NCBI GenBank assembly: GCA_905235745.1
Contig: CAJOMN010000007.1
Span: 1-64,000, forward strand
DNA from: an uncultured Lachnospiraceae bacterium
Lineage (GTDB): Bacteria; Bacillota; Clostridia; Lachnospirales; Lachnospiraceae
Reading direction: 5' to 3'
DNA length: 64,000 nucleotides
Position 1 is the first letter of the stretch. Every line of letters starts with the position of its first letter. Position numbers and translations under genes: made by a program. Below, in pieces: positions 34,195 to 43,686 of this stretch. The notes beneath the pieces are model-generated. The model saw only the letters and a program-made list of their open reading frames with translations, was not told the DNA's origin and searched no databases.

Positions 34195-36137
34195 ATATAA
34201 CTGTCCCACTCTTCCATTATCCCGAGCAGTTCCTCCTCTTTTGAATCGATCATCTCCTGTATCTCGGTAAGCTTTGAGTACATGCTTGCATATTCAGGTT
34301 TACATAACTCAGCTTTTAATTCTTCTATCTCTTTTTCAACAGACTCTATCTTCTCCTCAAGCTTTTCCTTCTGCCGCCTCTTTCTGTCCGCTTCTTTGCC
34401 GGCCAGACGCTCTGCCTGGGAAGCGGTAACCGCGGCAGGATCTGCACCGCTTACCGGTTCGCTCCGGACGGGTGCCGGCCGTCCGGACGGCTCCGCCCTC
34501 CCCGCGCCGAAAGACCCGGCAGGATCAGGTGTTGTCTTGGATATATAATCCTCATACCCGAACGGATACAGCGTCACCCCGTCTGCTCTCATATCGAGTA
34601 TCTGCGTCGCAACCTTCTTCACAAAATATCTGTCATGCGACACGAAGATCACGGTTCCCTCGAAGGACGCGAGCATAGCCTCGAGCGTTTCCTTGCCGAT
34701 CATATCCATATGGTTTGTCGGCTCGTCAAGTATCAGCACATTCGGGCATGTCTGGAATATCCTGGCAAGACACAGCCTCACACGCTCTCCTCCGGAAAGT
34801 GCCGCAACATCCTTGTATACTTCATCCCCCGTAAAGAGAAAAGCTCCGAGGCGGCTGCGCACCTGCGTCTCGGTAAGATCCGGATATGTGTCATGGTAAT
34901 CGTCTATGACCGTTTTGTCGGAGGTATACTGTGCCATCCTCTGGTCGAAATATCCGGTCTGAACATTAACCCCGAAACGGAAATCGCCCGACAGGGGTTT
35001 GATATTTCCGACAAGCGTTTTGAGGAGGGTTGATTTTCCGATCCCGTTATCGCCGATTATGCCGAGCCGCTCTCCGCGCTTGATATCAAGGTTGATCGTG
35101 GCAAGCGGACGGTCATATCCTATCACAAGCTCCTTCGCATACAAAACATCCCTGCCGGTCATTACCCCGGGTGTGAACTGCGCATGAAAGCTCTTGATAT
35201 CGTAGTCGGCGGGACGCGCGACAAGCTCCATATGCTCGATCTGCTTGAGCTTCGAACGGGTCATTGCGACCTTCGACGGCTTGTTCTTGAACCGCTCTAC
35301 AAGCTCGGTAAGGCGCTTGATCTCTTTTTGCTGGGCGATATGATCCTTTAACTGCCTGTCATAGCGCTCCTTCTTCTGTCTGACGTAATCGCTGTAATTT
35401 CCGCTGTATCTCGTAACCTGCCCGTAGGCGATCTCATACACGGTGTTCGCGATCCGGTCGATGAACATGCGGTCATGGCAGACAAGGACTACCGCGCGGT
35501 TGTAATTCGCGAGATATCCTTCAAGCCATTCTATCGTCTTCATGTCAAGATGGTTTGTCGGCTCGTCGAGGAGCAGGATGTCCGGCTTGGACAGCAGGAG
35601 CTTGATAAATGCAAGCTTCGTAAGCTGCCCTCCCGAGAACTCCGAGAGCTTTTTATCCTTGTCGGCAAGCGTAAAGCCGAACGACGTCAGCATGGCGTCG
35701 TATTCTTTCTCGTAGTAATATCCGCCCCGGTCTTTGTAATCATCCATCAGGGCCGTATATTCGCGCGCAAGAGCTTCCGCCTCGCCGCCCTCCGCCTTGT
35801 CCATCAGTCCGACAAGTTCGTCGATACGCGCCTTCTGCCGCAGTATATCGGCAAATACCTTGCGTATTTCCTCGTCAAGCGTAAGCTCCAGATCATCAAA
35901 TGTGATCTGCCGCAGATAACCTATCGTGGGATCTGTCGATGTGACCGACGGCCTCTCGCCGTCTAACGGGGTAAGGTCGACCTCGCCCGCTATGACTTTC
36001 AGAAGTGTTGTTTTGCCGGCGCCGTTTCTCCCGACTACGGCAATCTTTTCATTTCTGTTCTTTACTTCAAAATCAAAATTGTCAAGTATCGTATCGGCCG
36101 CGAACATTACGCGTCCGCCTTTGATCTGATACAGCAT
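34191..36137 (-). CDS. ABC-F family ATPase
   Basis: 648 residues with two ABC domains and no membrane segments. Walker A GRNGAGKTTLL and GDNGIGKSTLL; signatures EFSGGQLTKLAF and LSGGERVRLCLAR; Walker B LLLDEPTNHLD and LILDEPTNHMD. A C-terminal coiled coil follows a proline/alanine-rich linker. ABC-F proteins act on ribosomes in the E site, in translation factor or antibiotic protection roles; the subtype cannot be decided. Coupled to the GreA-like gene. Confidence 0.93.
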   Translation of the reverse strand: MLYQIKGGRVMFAADTILDNFDFEVKNRNEKIAVVGRNGAGKTTLLKVIAGEVDLTPLDGERPSVTSTDPTIGYLRQITFDDLELTLDEEIRKVFADILRQKARIDELVGLMDKAEGGEAEALAREYTALMDDYKDRGGYYYEKEYDAMLTSFGFTLADKDKKLSEFSGGQLTKLAFIKLLLSKPDILLLDEPTNHLDMKTIEWLEGYLANYNRAVVLVCHDRMFIDRIANTVYEIAYGQVTRYSGNYSDYVRQKKERYDRQLKDHIAQQKEIKRLTELVERFKNKPSKVAMTRSKLKQIEHMELVARPADYDIKSFHAQFTPGVMTGRDVLYAKELVIGYDRPLATINLDIKRGERLGIIGDNGIGKSTLLKTLVGNIKPLSGDFRFGVNVQTGYFDQRMAQYTSDKTVIDDYHDTYPDLTETQVRSRLGAFLFTGDEVYKDVAALSGGERVRLCLARIFQTCPNVLILDEPTNHMDMIGKETLEAMLASFEGTVIFVSHDRYFVKKVATQILDMRADGVTLYPFGYEDYISKTTPDPAGSFGAGRAEPSGRPAPVRSEPVSGADPAAVTASQAERLAGKEADRKRRQKEKLEEKIESVEKEIEELKAELCKPEYASMYSKLTEIQEMIDSKEEELLGIMEEWDSYI

Positions 36138-36141
36138 AGCC

Positions 36142-37599
36142 TCAGTCCCTGCCGATAAATGAGCCCAGCATCTTGAAGCCGTATTTTACATAGTTCCCGA
36201 ATATGGACGGATGCTTCACGCACTCTCCCATTTTCCCGAGAATGTATCCGGGACGCAGATAGAATCCGAGAAGTATCTTCCGGCGAAGCTTTTCAACCTC
36301 TTCCTGTGACAGATATTTCGTGCCCGTAAGCGCGGAATGGAAAAAATCACACCCGAGCGGCGAATCGGCGATCAGATCCATTTCCTTGGCTGCTTTATAC
36401 AGCTCCGTCCCGTAGAACGGAAGCGCCATCTTCACCTCGATAAAATCAGGCTTCTGTTTCCTGATCATCTCCTTCGTTTCAAGGATATTCTCCTTTGTTT
36501 CCCACGGAAAACCGATAACATAGAATCCCCAGAAGGGAAGTCCGACCTCATGACACCACTGTGCCGCGCGAAGGTTCATCTCAACCGTCGTACCTTTTTT
36601 CAGGGTCTTAAGCATCTCGTCGGAGCCCGACTCGAACCCGAACGCGACCATAAAGCATCCGGCCTCCTTCATGAGCGCAAGCGTTTCCTTCGAGAGGGGA
36701 TTGACTCTTGAGTTGGCGGTAAACGCGATCTTACCGTGAAGCGGGGAATTGATTATAAGAGTACACATCTCCTTGACCCACGCGGGATTGATCGTAAACG
36801 TATCGGCCTTGAAGAAGAAGTTTCTGATGCCGTGAACGTTGTAGCATTCCGTCAGCTCATCCATAACATTCTGCGGGCTGCGGAAGCGCACGCACTTACC
36901 GGAGATGACAGGCGTCAGACAGAATACGCACGCCGACGGACATCCGCGTGAAGTCTGTATAGTTGCCATCGGCTCGTTGGTATCGGGCCGCACATACAGC
37001 TTGTTATTCATAAGCTGGCGCGCCGGGAACGGTCTGGAATCAAGGTCCTCGCCCCAGCAGTGGAATTTGGTCCTCGAAAACGTACCGTCGGGATTCCTGT
37101 ACAGTATCGACAATATGTCCTCTGCCTTTCCCTCGCCGCGAAGCGCCAGATCAGCTATCTCTCCTATCGCAAAATCAACCTCGCCGCCGATCATATAGTC
37201 TACGCTCGACAGATCGAGCATATCGAGCATTTCCTGTTCGGGGTCGTAGAAAAGCGCTCCCTTTATGACGATGACGGGATTATATTTTTCCTTGAGATGC
37301 GCAAGGAGCTTCAGATCATCAAATATCGTTGTATTCGTAATGCTCATCATGATAAGATCCGGAGCGTATTTCTCCATGTCGCTCTCGAGATCTTCCATCG
37401 AACATCCTTCTGTCTGATAATCGCGAAGCTTTACCTCGTACCCTTTCCCGAGCAGTATGGCGGCACCATACCCGAGGTCATTGCAGGCACGCATAGCTTC
37501 CGCCGAAGCGTCCTTGATATTCTGCTGGCATCTGTCCTCTCCGCGCTGGAATAGCATTCCCGGCGGATAGAACAGCAGTACTTTATTCTTATCACTCAT
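36142..37599 (-). CDS. B12-binding-domain radical SAM protein
   Basis: 485 residues. An N-terminal cobalamin-binding-like Rossmann region is followed by the radical SAM core with SRGCPSACVFC (CxxxCxxC), then the barrel (FMVAFGFESGSDEMLKTLKKG). BchE/MTTase-like enzymes of this type methylate or cyclise unreactive carbons; the substrate here is unknown. The start overlaps the CinA-C gene by 4 bp and it precedes the ABC-F gene. No typical DXHXXG B12 motif is obvious in the N-terminal region, so B12 use is uncertain. Confidence 0.88.
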   Translation of the reverse strand: MSDKNKVLLFYPPGMLFQRGEDRCQQNIKDASAEAMRACNDLGYGAAILLGKGYEVKLRDYQTEGCSMEDLESDMEKYAPDLIMMSITNTTIFDDLKLLAHLKEKYNPVIVIKGALFYDPEQEMLDMLDLSSVDYMIGGEVDFAIGEIADLALRGEGKAEDILSILYRNPDGTFSRTKFHCWGEDLDSRPFPARQLMNNKLYVRPDTNEPMATIQTSRGCPSACVFCLTPVISGKCVRFRSPQNVMDELTECYNVHGIRNFFFKADTFTINPAWVKEMCTLIINSPLHGKIAFTANSRVNPLSKETLALMKEAGCFMVAFGFESGSDEMLKTLKKGTTVEMNLRAAQWCHEVGLPFWGFYVIGFPWETKENILETKEMIRKQKPDFIEVKMALPFYGTELYKAAKEMDLIADSPLGCDFFHSALTGTKYLSQEEVEKLRRKILLGFYLRPGYILGKMGECVKHPSIFGNYVKYGFKMLGSFIGRD

Positions 37600-38117
37600 T
37601 TTGACTTATTCTCCGTATAGTATTCTTCCACGCATTTGATCATAAGATCGAGCGCCGCCGTAACGGCACTTTCCCGAACCCTCATGCGGTCGCCGTCAAA
37701 TACGAACTTTTTGACCCTGACCCTGCCGCACACACTGCATCCTATATACACGAGTCCCACGGGCTTTTCATCGCTGCCCCCGCCGGGTCCCGCTATTCCG
37801 GTCGTTGCAAGACCGACATCAGCACCGGTTTCGGCAACAAGGCCTTTGACCATTTCTCCTGCAGTCTGTTTGCTTACAGCACCGTACTTCTTAAGGGTTC
37901 CTTTGCGCACCCCCAGATATCTTCTCTTTGCTTTGTTGGAATATGTGATAAAACCGGCCTTGTAAACGTTGCTGGCTCCCGGGACATTAACGATACGTCC
38001 GGCAAGCAGTCCACCCGTACACGACTCGGCAGTCGATACGACAAGCCCTCCCTTATCAAGGAGCTTTACCGCAATATCTTCGACCGGACTATCCGTTCGA
38101 TATGCTTCATCCGGCAT
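37596..38117 (-). CDS. CinA C-terminal-domain nicotinamide-nucleotide amidase
   Basis: A 173-residue protein consisting only of the CinA-C domain: STAESCTGGLLAGRIVNVPGAS, GAVSKQTAGEMVKGL, ATTGIAGPGGGSDEKPVGLVYIG. It deamidates NMN to NaMN in pyridine nucleotide salvage. The N-terminal COG1058 domain of full CinA is absent, as in PncC. Lies between pgsA and the radical SAM gene. Confidence 0.93.
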   Translation of the reverse strand: MPDEAYRTDSPVEDIAVKLLDKGGLVVSTAESCTGGLLAGRIVNVPGASNVYKAGFITYSNKAKRRYLGVRKGTLKKYGAVSKQTAGEMVKGLVAETGADVGLATTGIAGPGGGSDEKPVGLVYIGCSVCGRVRVKKFVFDGDRMRVRESAVTAALDLMIKCVEEYYTENKSK

Positions 38118-38127
38118 GATCAGTCTC

Positions 38128-38673
38128 CTACAATTTCTTAAATACGCCTCTGTTCTTGACTATATAGTCAACCATCGATATAAGTGTCAGTGCAAACGCT
38201 ATCCACATGAGTATCTGTGTGATGATATCAAGCTGCGGAAGGTCTCCGATCATGAATCCGACCATCAGCATCTGGAAGGTCGTCTTGTACTTCCCCCAGT
38301 TGCTCGCCGCAATAACGATACCGTCATCCGCCGCTACAAGCCTGATGCCGCTGACAACGAATTCCCTTGCGATTATCACTATCGTGATCCATGCGGGTAT
38401 GCGGTCAAGCTCCACAAGGCATATGAGAGCCGAGCATACGAGAAGCTTGTCCGCGAGCGGATCCATGAACTTCCCGAAATTCGTGATAAGCTGGTATTTC
38501 CTCGCGATCCTGCCATCCAGAAGATCGGTAAGCGAAGCTGCCACAAACAGGGCAAGCGCCGTCCACTTGCACCATCCTTCGCACGATACGCCGTTTACGG
38601 GAATAAGCATAAAGGCAACGAAAAACGGAATGGCGATCACTCTCATCACTGTAAGTTTATTGGGCAGATTCAT
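38128..38673 (-). CDS. pgsA: CDP-diacylglycerol-glycerol-3-phosphate 3-phosphatidyltransferase
   Basis: 181 residues, membrane-embedded, with the CDP-alcohol phosphotransferase motif (ASLTDLLDGRIARKYQLITNFGKFMDPLADK). Makes phosphatidylglycerophosphate. Starts inside the 3' end of rimO (17-bp overlap). Confidence 0.95.
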   Translation of the reverse strand: MNLPNKLTVMRVIAIPFFVAFMLIPVNGVSCEGWCKWTALALFVAASLTDLLDGRIARKYQLITNFGKFMDPLADKLLVCSALICLVELDRIPAWITIVIIAREFVVSGIRLVAADDGIVIAASNWGKYKTTFQMLMVGFMIGDLPQLDIITQILMWIAFALTLISMVDYIVKNRGVFKKL

Positions 38674-39982
38674 CTGTTAATACTCCTTCCAGATCATATT
38701 CTCTGGCATTTTCTATTCGAACCGTTACCATATCGCCCGTAACAAGCGGTCTGTCTGAATACACAAACACGAGTCCGTCAATATCGGGGGCATCCTTGTA
38801 GCTTCTCGCAACATATACATCATCGTCAGGAAGATACCCGTCGACAATGACCCGCAGCGTTTTCCCGGCCATACTCTCCGCCGCCTCGTATGCTATCGCC
38901 TGCTGAAGCTCATACAGCTCGTCCCGTCGTCCTATTGACGTATCCTCATCAACCTTCGGAACCATATCATACGCCGGGGTTCCTTCCTCCGCAGAGTATG
39001 TGAACACGCCGAGCCTGTCGAACTCCATCTCGTTCACAAACCTGTATGTCTCCTCGAAATCTTCCTGCGTCTCGCCCGGAAATCCGGCAATGAGCGTAGT
39101 CCTGATGCATATGTCTCCGATAGCGCTCCGGAGCTTTTCTATCACATGCCGGATACCCTGCCGGTCGGTATGTCTTCCCATTCTCCGAAGGACTGCGTCC
39201 GATCCGCTCTGAATGGGAATATCTATGTAATGGCATATCTTCGGATTGGTTGACATAACTTCGATCAGTTCATCCGTGATCTCCTCAGGATATGCATATA
39301 ACAGTCTGATCCACTCTACCCCGTCAATTTCGGATAGTTTACATAACAATTCGGGTAATGATTTTTTCCCGTACAGGTCAACGCCGTATATCGTAGTCTC
39401 CTGCGCCACGAGGATCAGTTCCTTGACCCCCTGACCTGCAAGATACCGTGCCTGCGCGAGCAGCTCATCCATCGGAACCGAACGGTAATGTCCGCGTATC
39501 TTCGGGATGATGCAGTATGTACAGTTCTTGTCGCACCCGTCCGCGATCTTCAGGTACTCGTAATGTCCGGGAGTCGTAATGATCCTGTGCGTATCCCGAG
39601 ACGGTCTTGCAGAAGCCTCTGCCTTCGGCTGATCCGCGACAGCATCATCGATCACATCCGCTATCCGGTCAAGCTCCGTAACAGCCACGATCGCATCGAC
39701 CTCGGGGATCTCCTGCCGGATCTCTTCCCGGTAACGCTCTGCCAGACATCCGCATACAATAAGAGCCTTAAGTTTATCATCCTTAAGGCGTGCCATTTCC
39801 AATATGGTATCTATGCTCTCCTGCTTGGCATCATGTATAAAGCAGCACGTGTTGATAACGATCACGTCGGCATCATTCTCGTCGTCGGTGATCCCGTAAC
39901 CGCGGTCGCTTAGTATCGCAAGCATTTGCTCGCTGTCTACAAGATTCTTGTCACAGCCGAGCGAGATGAAAAGCACTTTCAT
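38657..39982 (-). CDS. rimO: Ribosomal protein S12 methylthiotransferase
   Basis: 441 residues: MTTase domain (ISLGCDKNLVDSEQML with further cysteines at INTCCFI and VCGCLAER), radical SAM motif (KIADGCDKNCTYCIIPKIRG), and a C-terminal TRAM domain. Adds methylthio to an aspartate of S12. The GCDKNLVDSE start separates RimO from MiaB. Confidence 0.96.
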   Translation of the reverse strand: MKVLFISLGCDKNLVDSEQMLAILSDRGYGITDDENDADVIVINTCCFIHDAKQESIDTILEMARLKDDKLKALIVCGCLAERYREEIRQEIPEVDAIVAVTELDRIADVIDDAVADQPKAEASARPSRDTHRIITTPGHYEYLKIADGCDKNCTYCIIPKIRGHYRSVPMDELLAQARYLAGQGVKELILVAQETTIYGVDLYGKKSLPELLCKLSEIDGVEWIRLLYAYPEEITDELIEVMSTNPKICHYIDIPIQSGSDAVLRRMGRHTDRQGIRHVIEKLRSAIGDICIRTTLIAGFPGETQEDFEETYRFVNEMEFDRLGVFTYSAEEGTPAYDMVPKVDEDTSIGRRDELYELQQAIAYEAAESMAGKTLRVIVDGYLPDDDVYVARSYKDAPDIDGLVFVYSDRPLVTGDMVTVRIENAREYDLEGVLTDESAQ

Positions 39983-39994
39983 GCATCCGGTTCC

Positions 39995-40228
39995 TTATTC
40001 ATCCCCAAGGATCTTGATATCACCCTTTTCAAGTTCTTCTATTGCGACGGAAAGAGGCTTCTTGCCCTCGGCATCTGTAACCGTTGTCGGACGGCCGTTT
40101 ACAAGCTGGCGCGCTCTTTTGGCAGTCGCCATCACAATGGAATAACGGCTGTTAACAACGGGATGCTCCCCTTCCTCAACCTCGCTGTTTGCAACTTTCA
40201 TAAGATCTGTGTAAGACGGATGTAACAT
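39995..40228 (-). CDS. rpoZ: RNA polymerase omega subunit
   Basis: 77 residues with SRYSIVMATAKRARQLV and the following PLSVAIEELEKGDI. It stabilises RNA polymerase assembly. Directly follows gmk with a one-base gap, the common Firmicutes order. Confidence 0.95.
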   Translation of the reverse strand: MLHPSYTDLMKVANSEVEEGEHPVVNSRYSIVMATAKRARQLVNGRPTTVTDAEGKKPLSVAIEELEKGDIKILGDE

Positions 40229-40229
40229 T

Positions 40230-40871
40230 TTAATTCTCCTTCGTGTTGTTTAGATATTCTTCAAATTCCTGTTTCTTGGCATTTATGTAATCGCGGTTTC
40301 TTGATACCGCCATATGCTGGCACATTACGATCGAATTGAACAGTTCAACGCTTTCCGACAATACGTCATTTATCATAAGATAATCGTATCTGTCAACTAC
40401 CGTAATCTCAACCCCTGCTTTTATCATCCGCTTCCTGATGACCTCATCCGTTTCCGTTCCGCGCATTTTCAGTCTGTTATGTATCTCTTCGACACTTGGC
40501 GGCATGACGAATATCAGGACTGCATCGGGATATTCCCTCTTAATGTTAAGCGCGCCTTCCGTTTCGATCTCGAGGATCACGTCCCTGCCGGCCGCAAGCT
40601 GCTCCTTGACGAACTGTCTCGGCGTCCCGTAGTAGTTGCCGACATAATTCGCATATTCAAGGAGCTCTCCGTTTGCGATCATCTCCTTGAATTCATCCTC
40701 GGTCTTGAAAAAATAGTGCTTGCCGTCAACTTCGCCTTCGCGCGCAGGGCGCGTGGTCGCCGAAACCGACAGAACATAATTGTCGTATTTCTTCAAAAGC
40801 TCACTTATTATCGTTCCTTTTCCGGAACCGGCAAAGCCCGACAGGATGATCAGAATTCCTTTGTCATTCAT
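40230..40871 (-). CDS. gmk: Guanylate kinase
   Basis: About 213 residues. P-loop ILIILSGFAGSGKGT, GMP-binding TTRPAREGEVDGKHYFF and EYANYVGNYYGTP, then VILEIETEGALNI. Phosphorylates GMP to GDP. The ATG at 40871 is preferred over a GTG inside the yicC overlap. Confidence 0.96.
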   Translation of the reverse strand: MNDKGILIILSGFAGSGKGTIISELLKKYDNYVLSVSATTRPAREGEVDGKHYFFKTEDEFKEMIANGELLEYANYVGNYYGTPRQFVKEQLAAGRDVILEIETEGALNIKREYPDAVLIFVMPPSVEEIHNRLKMRGTETDEVIRKRMIKAGVEITVVDRYDYLMINDVLSESVELFNSIVMCQHMAVSRNRDYINAKKQEFEEYLNNTKEN

Positions 40872-40885
40872 TAAAGCAGGATCCC

Positions 40886-41764
40886 TCACTCTATATTCTG
40901 TATCTGTTCTCTTACCTTTTCGATATCGGTCTTGAGGTTGATCGCTATATCGCTTGTGGCAAGGTCATTGGCCTTCGACAGTATGGTATTGGCTTCCCTG
41001 TTCATCTCCTGTGCGATAAAATCAAGCTTTCTGCCTACAGACCCTCCGGCCTCAAGTATCTCTTTTGTTGTACTTATGTGGCTGCGTAGCCTTACAAGCT
41101 CTTCGTCAACGCATATCTTGTCGGCATATATCGTAACTTCACCGAGTATCCTCGCTTCATCCAGTCTGGAATCAGCCAGAAGATCAGCGACCTTTTCACG
41201 CAGCGATTCCTTGTATTCCTCGATTATCTGCGGCGCTCTCTTTTCGATGTCGTCAACATATGTGAGCATTACATCGAGCTTGTCGCACAGGTCACGCTTC
41301 AGGTTCTCGCCTTCCGTGATGCGGGAATCAGCGAAATGCCCGGCTGCCTGTCTTATCACCTTGTCAAGATCCGACCATATCTCGTCCTCATCAACATCGG
41401 CTTCCTCGAGCGAGAATACTTCCGGATATCTTGACAGCGTGGATACTCTCACATCATTCTCCAGTCCGAACTCTTCCGCCATTTCAGTCAGGTACGAGTA
41501 ATATGTCCGCGCAATATCCCTGTTGTATTTCAGATTATAATTGTTCTCGGTGAAATCTTCGTAAGTAATGAATACATCAACTTTTCCCCGCTGCATGTAT
41601 TCTTTGAGAAGGGTTCTTACTGATGCTTCGAAGAAGCTGAGCTTCTTGGGCATTCTGATAGAGCAGTCAAGATATCTGTGATTCACGGCCTTGATCTCTA
41701 CCGTGATCCTGCGCTTTTCATCACTGTATTCCGCACGGCCGTAGCCGGTCATACTCTTGATCAT
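40886..41764 (-). CDS. YicC/YloC-family endoribonuclease
   Basis: 292 residues starting MIKSMTGYGRAEYSDEKRRI and ending KLDFIAQEMNREANTILSKA with IKTDIEKVREQIQNIE-type tail, the two conserved blocks of the family. E. coli YicC is an RNase implicated in small-RNA turnover. The start at 41764 has GAGAGG upstream; earlier in-frame starts run into the rqcH promoter. First gene of the gmk-rpoZ operon. Confidence 0.93.
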   Translation of the reverse strand: MIKSMTGYGRAEYSDEKRRITVEIKAVNHRYLDCSIRMPKKLSFFEASVRTLLKEYMQRGKVDVFITYEDFTENNYNLKYNRDIARTYYSYLTEMAEEFGLENDVRVSTLSRYPEVFSLEEADVDEDEIWSDLDKVIRQAAGHFADSRITEGENLKRDLCDKLDVMLTYVDDIEKRAPQIIEEYKESLREKVADLLADSRLDEARILGEVTIYADKICVDEELVRLRSHISTTKEILEAGGSVGRKLDFIAQEMNREANTILSKANDLATSDIAINLKTDIEKVREQIQNIE

Positions 41765-41890
41765 ATCAATCCTCTCGTTTCCGGCAAACGACAATCCAAA
41801 TATATCGCCCGTCGTTCGCTCCCGGAAAGCACTTCCTATTATTATAGTGAAACCTTTAATACCCGTCAAGTACGCAATTCCCCAAGAATT

Positions 41891-41919
41891 TTGACCTTTT
41901 GGCCGGGGCATCATATAAT
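41891..41919 (+). promoter_or_regulatory. Promoter of rqcH placed for a leaderless mRNA
   Basis: TTGACC at 41891-41896, a 17-base spacer, then TATAAT at 41914-41919: an almost perfect sigma-A promoter. The ATG of rqcH starts at 41926, seven bases after the -10 box, which is where transcription should begin. No Shine-Dalgarno precedes the ATG. Confidence 0.75.
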
Positions 41920-41925
41920 ACCCTC

Positions 41926-43680
41926 ATGGCACTCGACGGAATAACAATCAGAGCATTGACATGCGAATTGCGCAAAAGCCTTGTCGGCGGGCGTATCTCC
42001 AGGATAGTACAGCCCGAGCCCGACGAGCTTTTGCTTACCGTCAAGACGAGCGGGGGAAACGAGCGTCTCCTGATATCCGCAGGCGCATCCCTTCCTTTCG
42101 TGTACCTGACTGACGAGAACAAGCAGGCGCCCATGCAGGCGCCGAATTTCTGCATGCTTCTGCGCAAGTATATTTCCGGCGGACATATCACGGACATCAC
42201 ACAGCCGGGACTGGAGAGGATAATCGATATTACGATCGAGCATCTTGACGAGATGGGCGACATCCGTGCCAGGATACTAACGGTCGAGCTTATGGGCAAG
42301 CACTCCAATATCATATTCCGTGATCCCGACGGGGTGATGATCGACAGCATCAAGCACGTCAGCGCTGCCGTATCTTCAGTCAGGGAGGTTCTGCCGGGCA
42401 GGCAGTATTTCATACCGAAGACCGAAGGGAAGATTGATATTACCGAAAGGGACATAGATGATCCCGGCTTTCTTTGTGATATATTATGTAAACCTGTTCC
42501 GCTTGCAAAATCATTATATACGACCTTCACCGGTTTCTCACCTGCCATTGCGGTAAGCCTTTGCGAAAGTGCGGGACTTGACGCCGACCGCGCGGCAAAC
42601 ACGTACAGCGATTCCGAGTTATGTAAACTTGGCGGCGCGATATCTGATCTTAAGGATGTGATCCTTGCGTATGATTTTCACCCGGCGGTGATAGCAGACA
42701 GTAACGGGGAGCCTGTGGAGTACGAAGTAACACCTCTGTCCCAGTACCGGGAAATGCCGCACAGCCTGTATGATACCGTATCGGGTATGCTCATCTCCTA
42801 CTATGCCGGGCGCGAGGAATACACGAGGATACGCCAGAAAAGCTCGGACCTTCGGAGGATAGTATCGACGGCTCTTGAACGCTCGGTCAAGAAATACGAC
42901 ATTCTGCAAAAGCAGCTTAAAGATACGGACAAGATGGATAAATACAGGGTGTACGGTGAGCTGCTGCAAACATACGGATATACTGCTGCAGAAGGTGCGG
43001 CGAGTATCACGTGCGACAATTATTATACCGGCGAGAAGATCACTATCCCGCTCGATCCCACCATCGGCGCGATGGCTAATTCCGTCAGATATTTCGACAG
43101 ATACAACAAACTGAAGAGAACAAAAGAAGCTGTCGGCACGCAGCTTGAAGAGACCGAAGCGGACATGGAGCATCTGCGCTCCGTTATGACGAGTCTTGAC
43201 ATTGCCGAGAATGAAGAGGATCTTGCCCAGATAAGGGATGAGCTTGCAGGCAGCGGATACATACACAGGAAAAGCCATTCAAAGCAAAAGCGCAGCGCGA
43301 AAAGTCATCCGCTCCATTACATATCATCCGACGGCTTTCATATCTATGTGGGAAAAAACAATTATCAGAACGACGAGGTGACATTCAGGGTTGCCGCCGC
43401 CGGCGACTGGTGGTTTCACGCGAAGAAGATTCCCGGCAGCCACGTGATCGTTAAATGTGAGGGAAAAGATATTCCCGACAGAACGTTTGAAGAAGCCGCA
43501 GACATTGCCGCATACTACTCGGGAGGGCGCAGTATGGGCAAGGTCGAGATCGACTATGTCAGACGAAAAGAGGTCAAAAAGCCATCCGGCGCCAAGCCCG
43601 GCTTTGTAGTCTACTACACAAACTACTCTATGGTCGCAAGCGCTCAGATTCCGCAGGGCGTAAGTGAAGTCTCCGACTGA
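41926..43680 (+). CDS. rqcH: NFACT-family protein, ribosome quality control factor RqcH
   Basis: 584 residues. The NFACT-N domain is at the start (ALDGITIRALTCELRKSLVGGRI), coiled coils lie in the middle (about 300-430), and the NFACT-R domain is near the end (YVGKNNYQNDEVTFR ... WWFHAKKIPGSHVIVK). It recruits alanine tRNA to stalled 50S subunits to add poly-alanine tails. Also called fibronectin-binding protein FbpA in older annotation. Divergent from yicC, with a promoter that predicts a leaderless mRNA. Confidence 0.94.
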   Translation: MALDGITIRALTCELRKSLVGGRISRIVQPEPDELLLTVKTSGGNERLLISAGASLPFVYLTDENKQAPMQAPNFCMLLRKYISGGHITDITQPGLERIIDITIEHLDEMGDIRARILTVELMGKHSNIIFRDPDGVMIDSIKHVSAAVSSVREVLPGRQYFIPKTEGKIDITERDIDDPGFLCDILCKPVPLAKSLYTTFTGFSPAIAVSLCESAGLDADRAANTYSDSELCKLGGAISDLKDVILAYDFHPAVIADSNGEPVEYEVTPLSQYREMPHSLYDTVSGMLISYYAGREEYTRIRQKSSDLRRIVSTALERSVKKYDILQKQLKDTDKMDKYRVYGELLQTYGYTAAEGAASITCDNYYTGEKITIPLDPTIGAMANSVRYFDRYNKLKRTKEAVGTQLEETEADMEHLRSVMTSLDIAENEEDLAQIRDELAGSGYIHRKSHSKQKRSAKSHPLHYISSDGFHIYVGKNNYQNDEVTFRVAAAGDWWFHAKKIPGSHVIVKCEGKDIPDRTFEEAADIAAYYSGGRSMGKVEIDYVRRKEVKKPSGAKPGFVVYYTNYSMVASAQIPQGVSEVSD

Positions 43681-43686
43681 CGCTGC

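Noticed and set aside
42619..43278. A 219-codon minus-strand ORF
   Set aside because: It is antisense to rqcH, whose plus-strand product is a clear NFACT protein.
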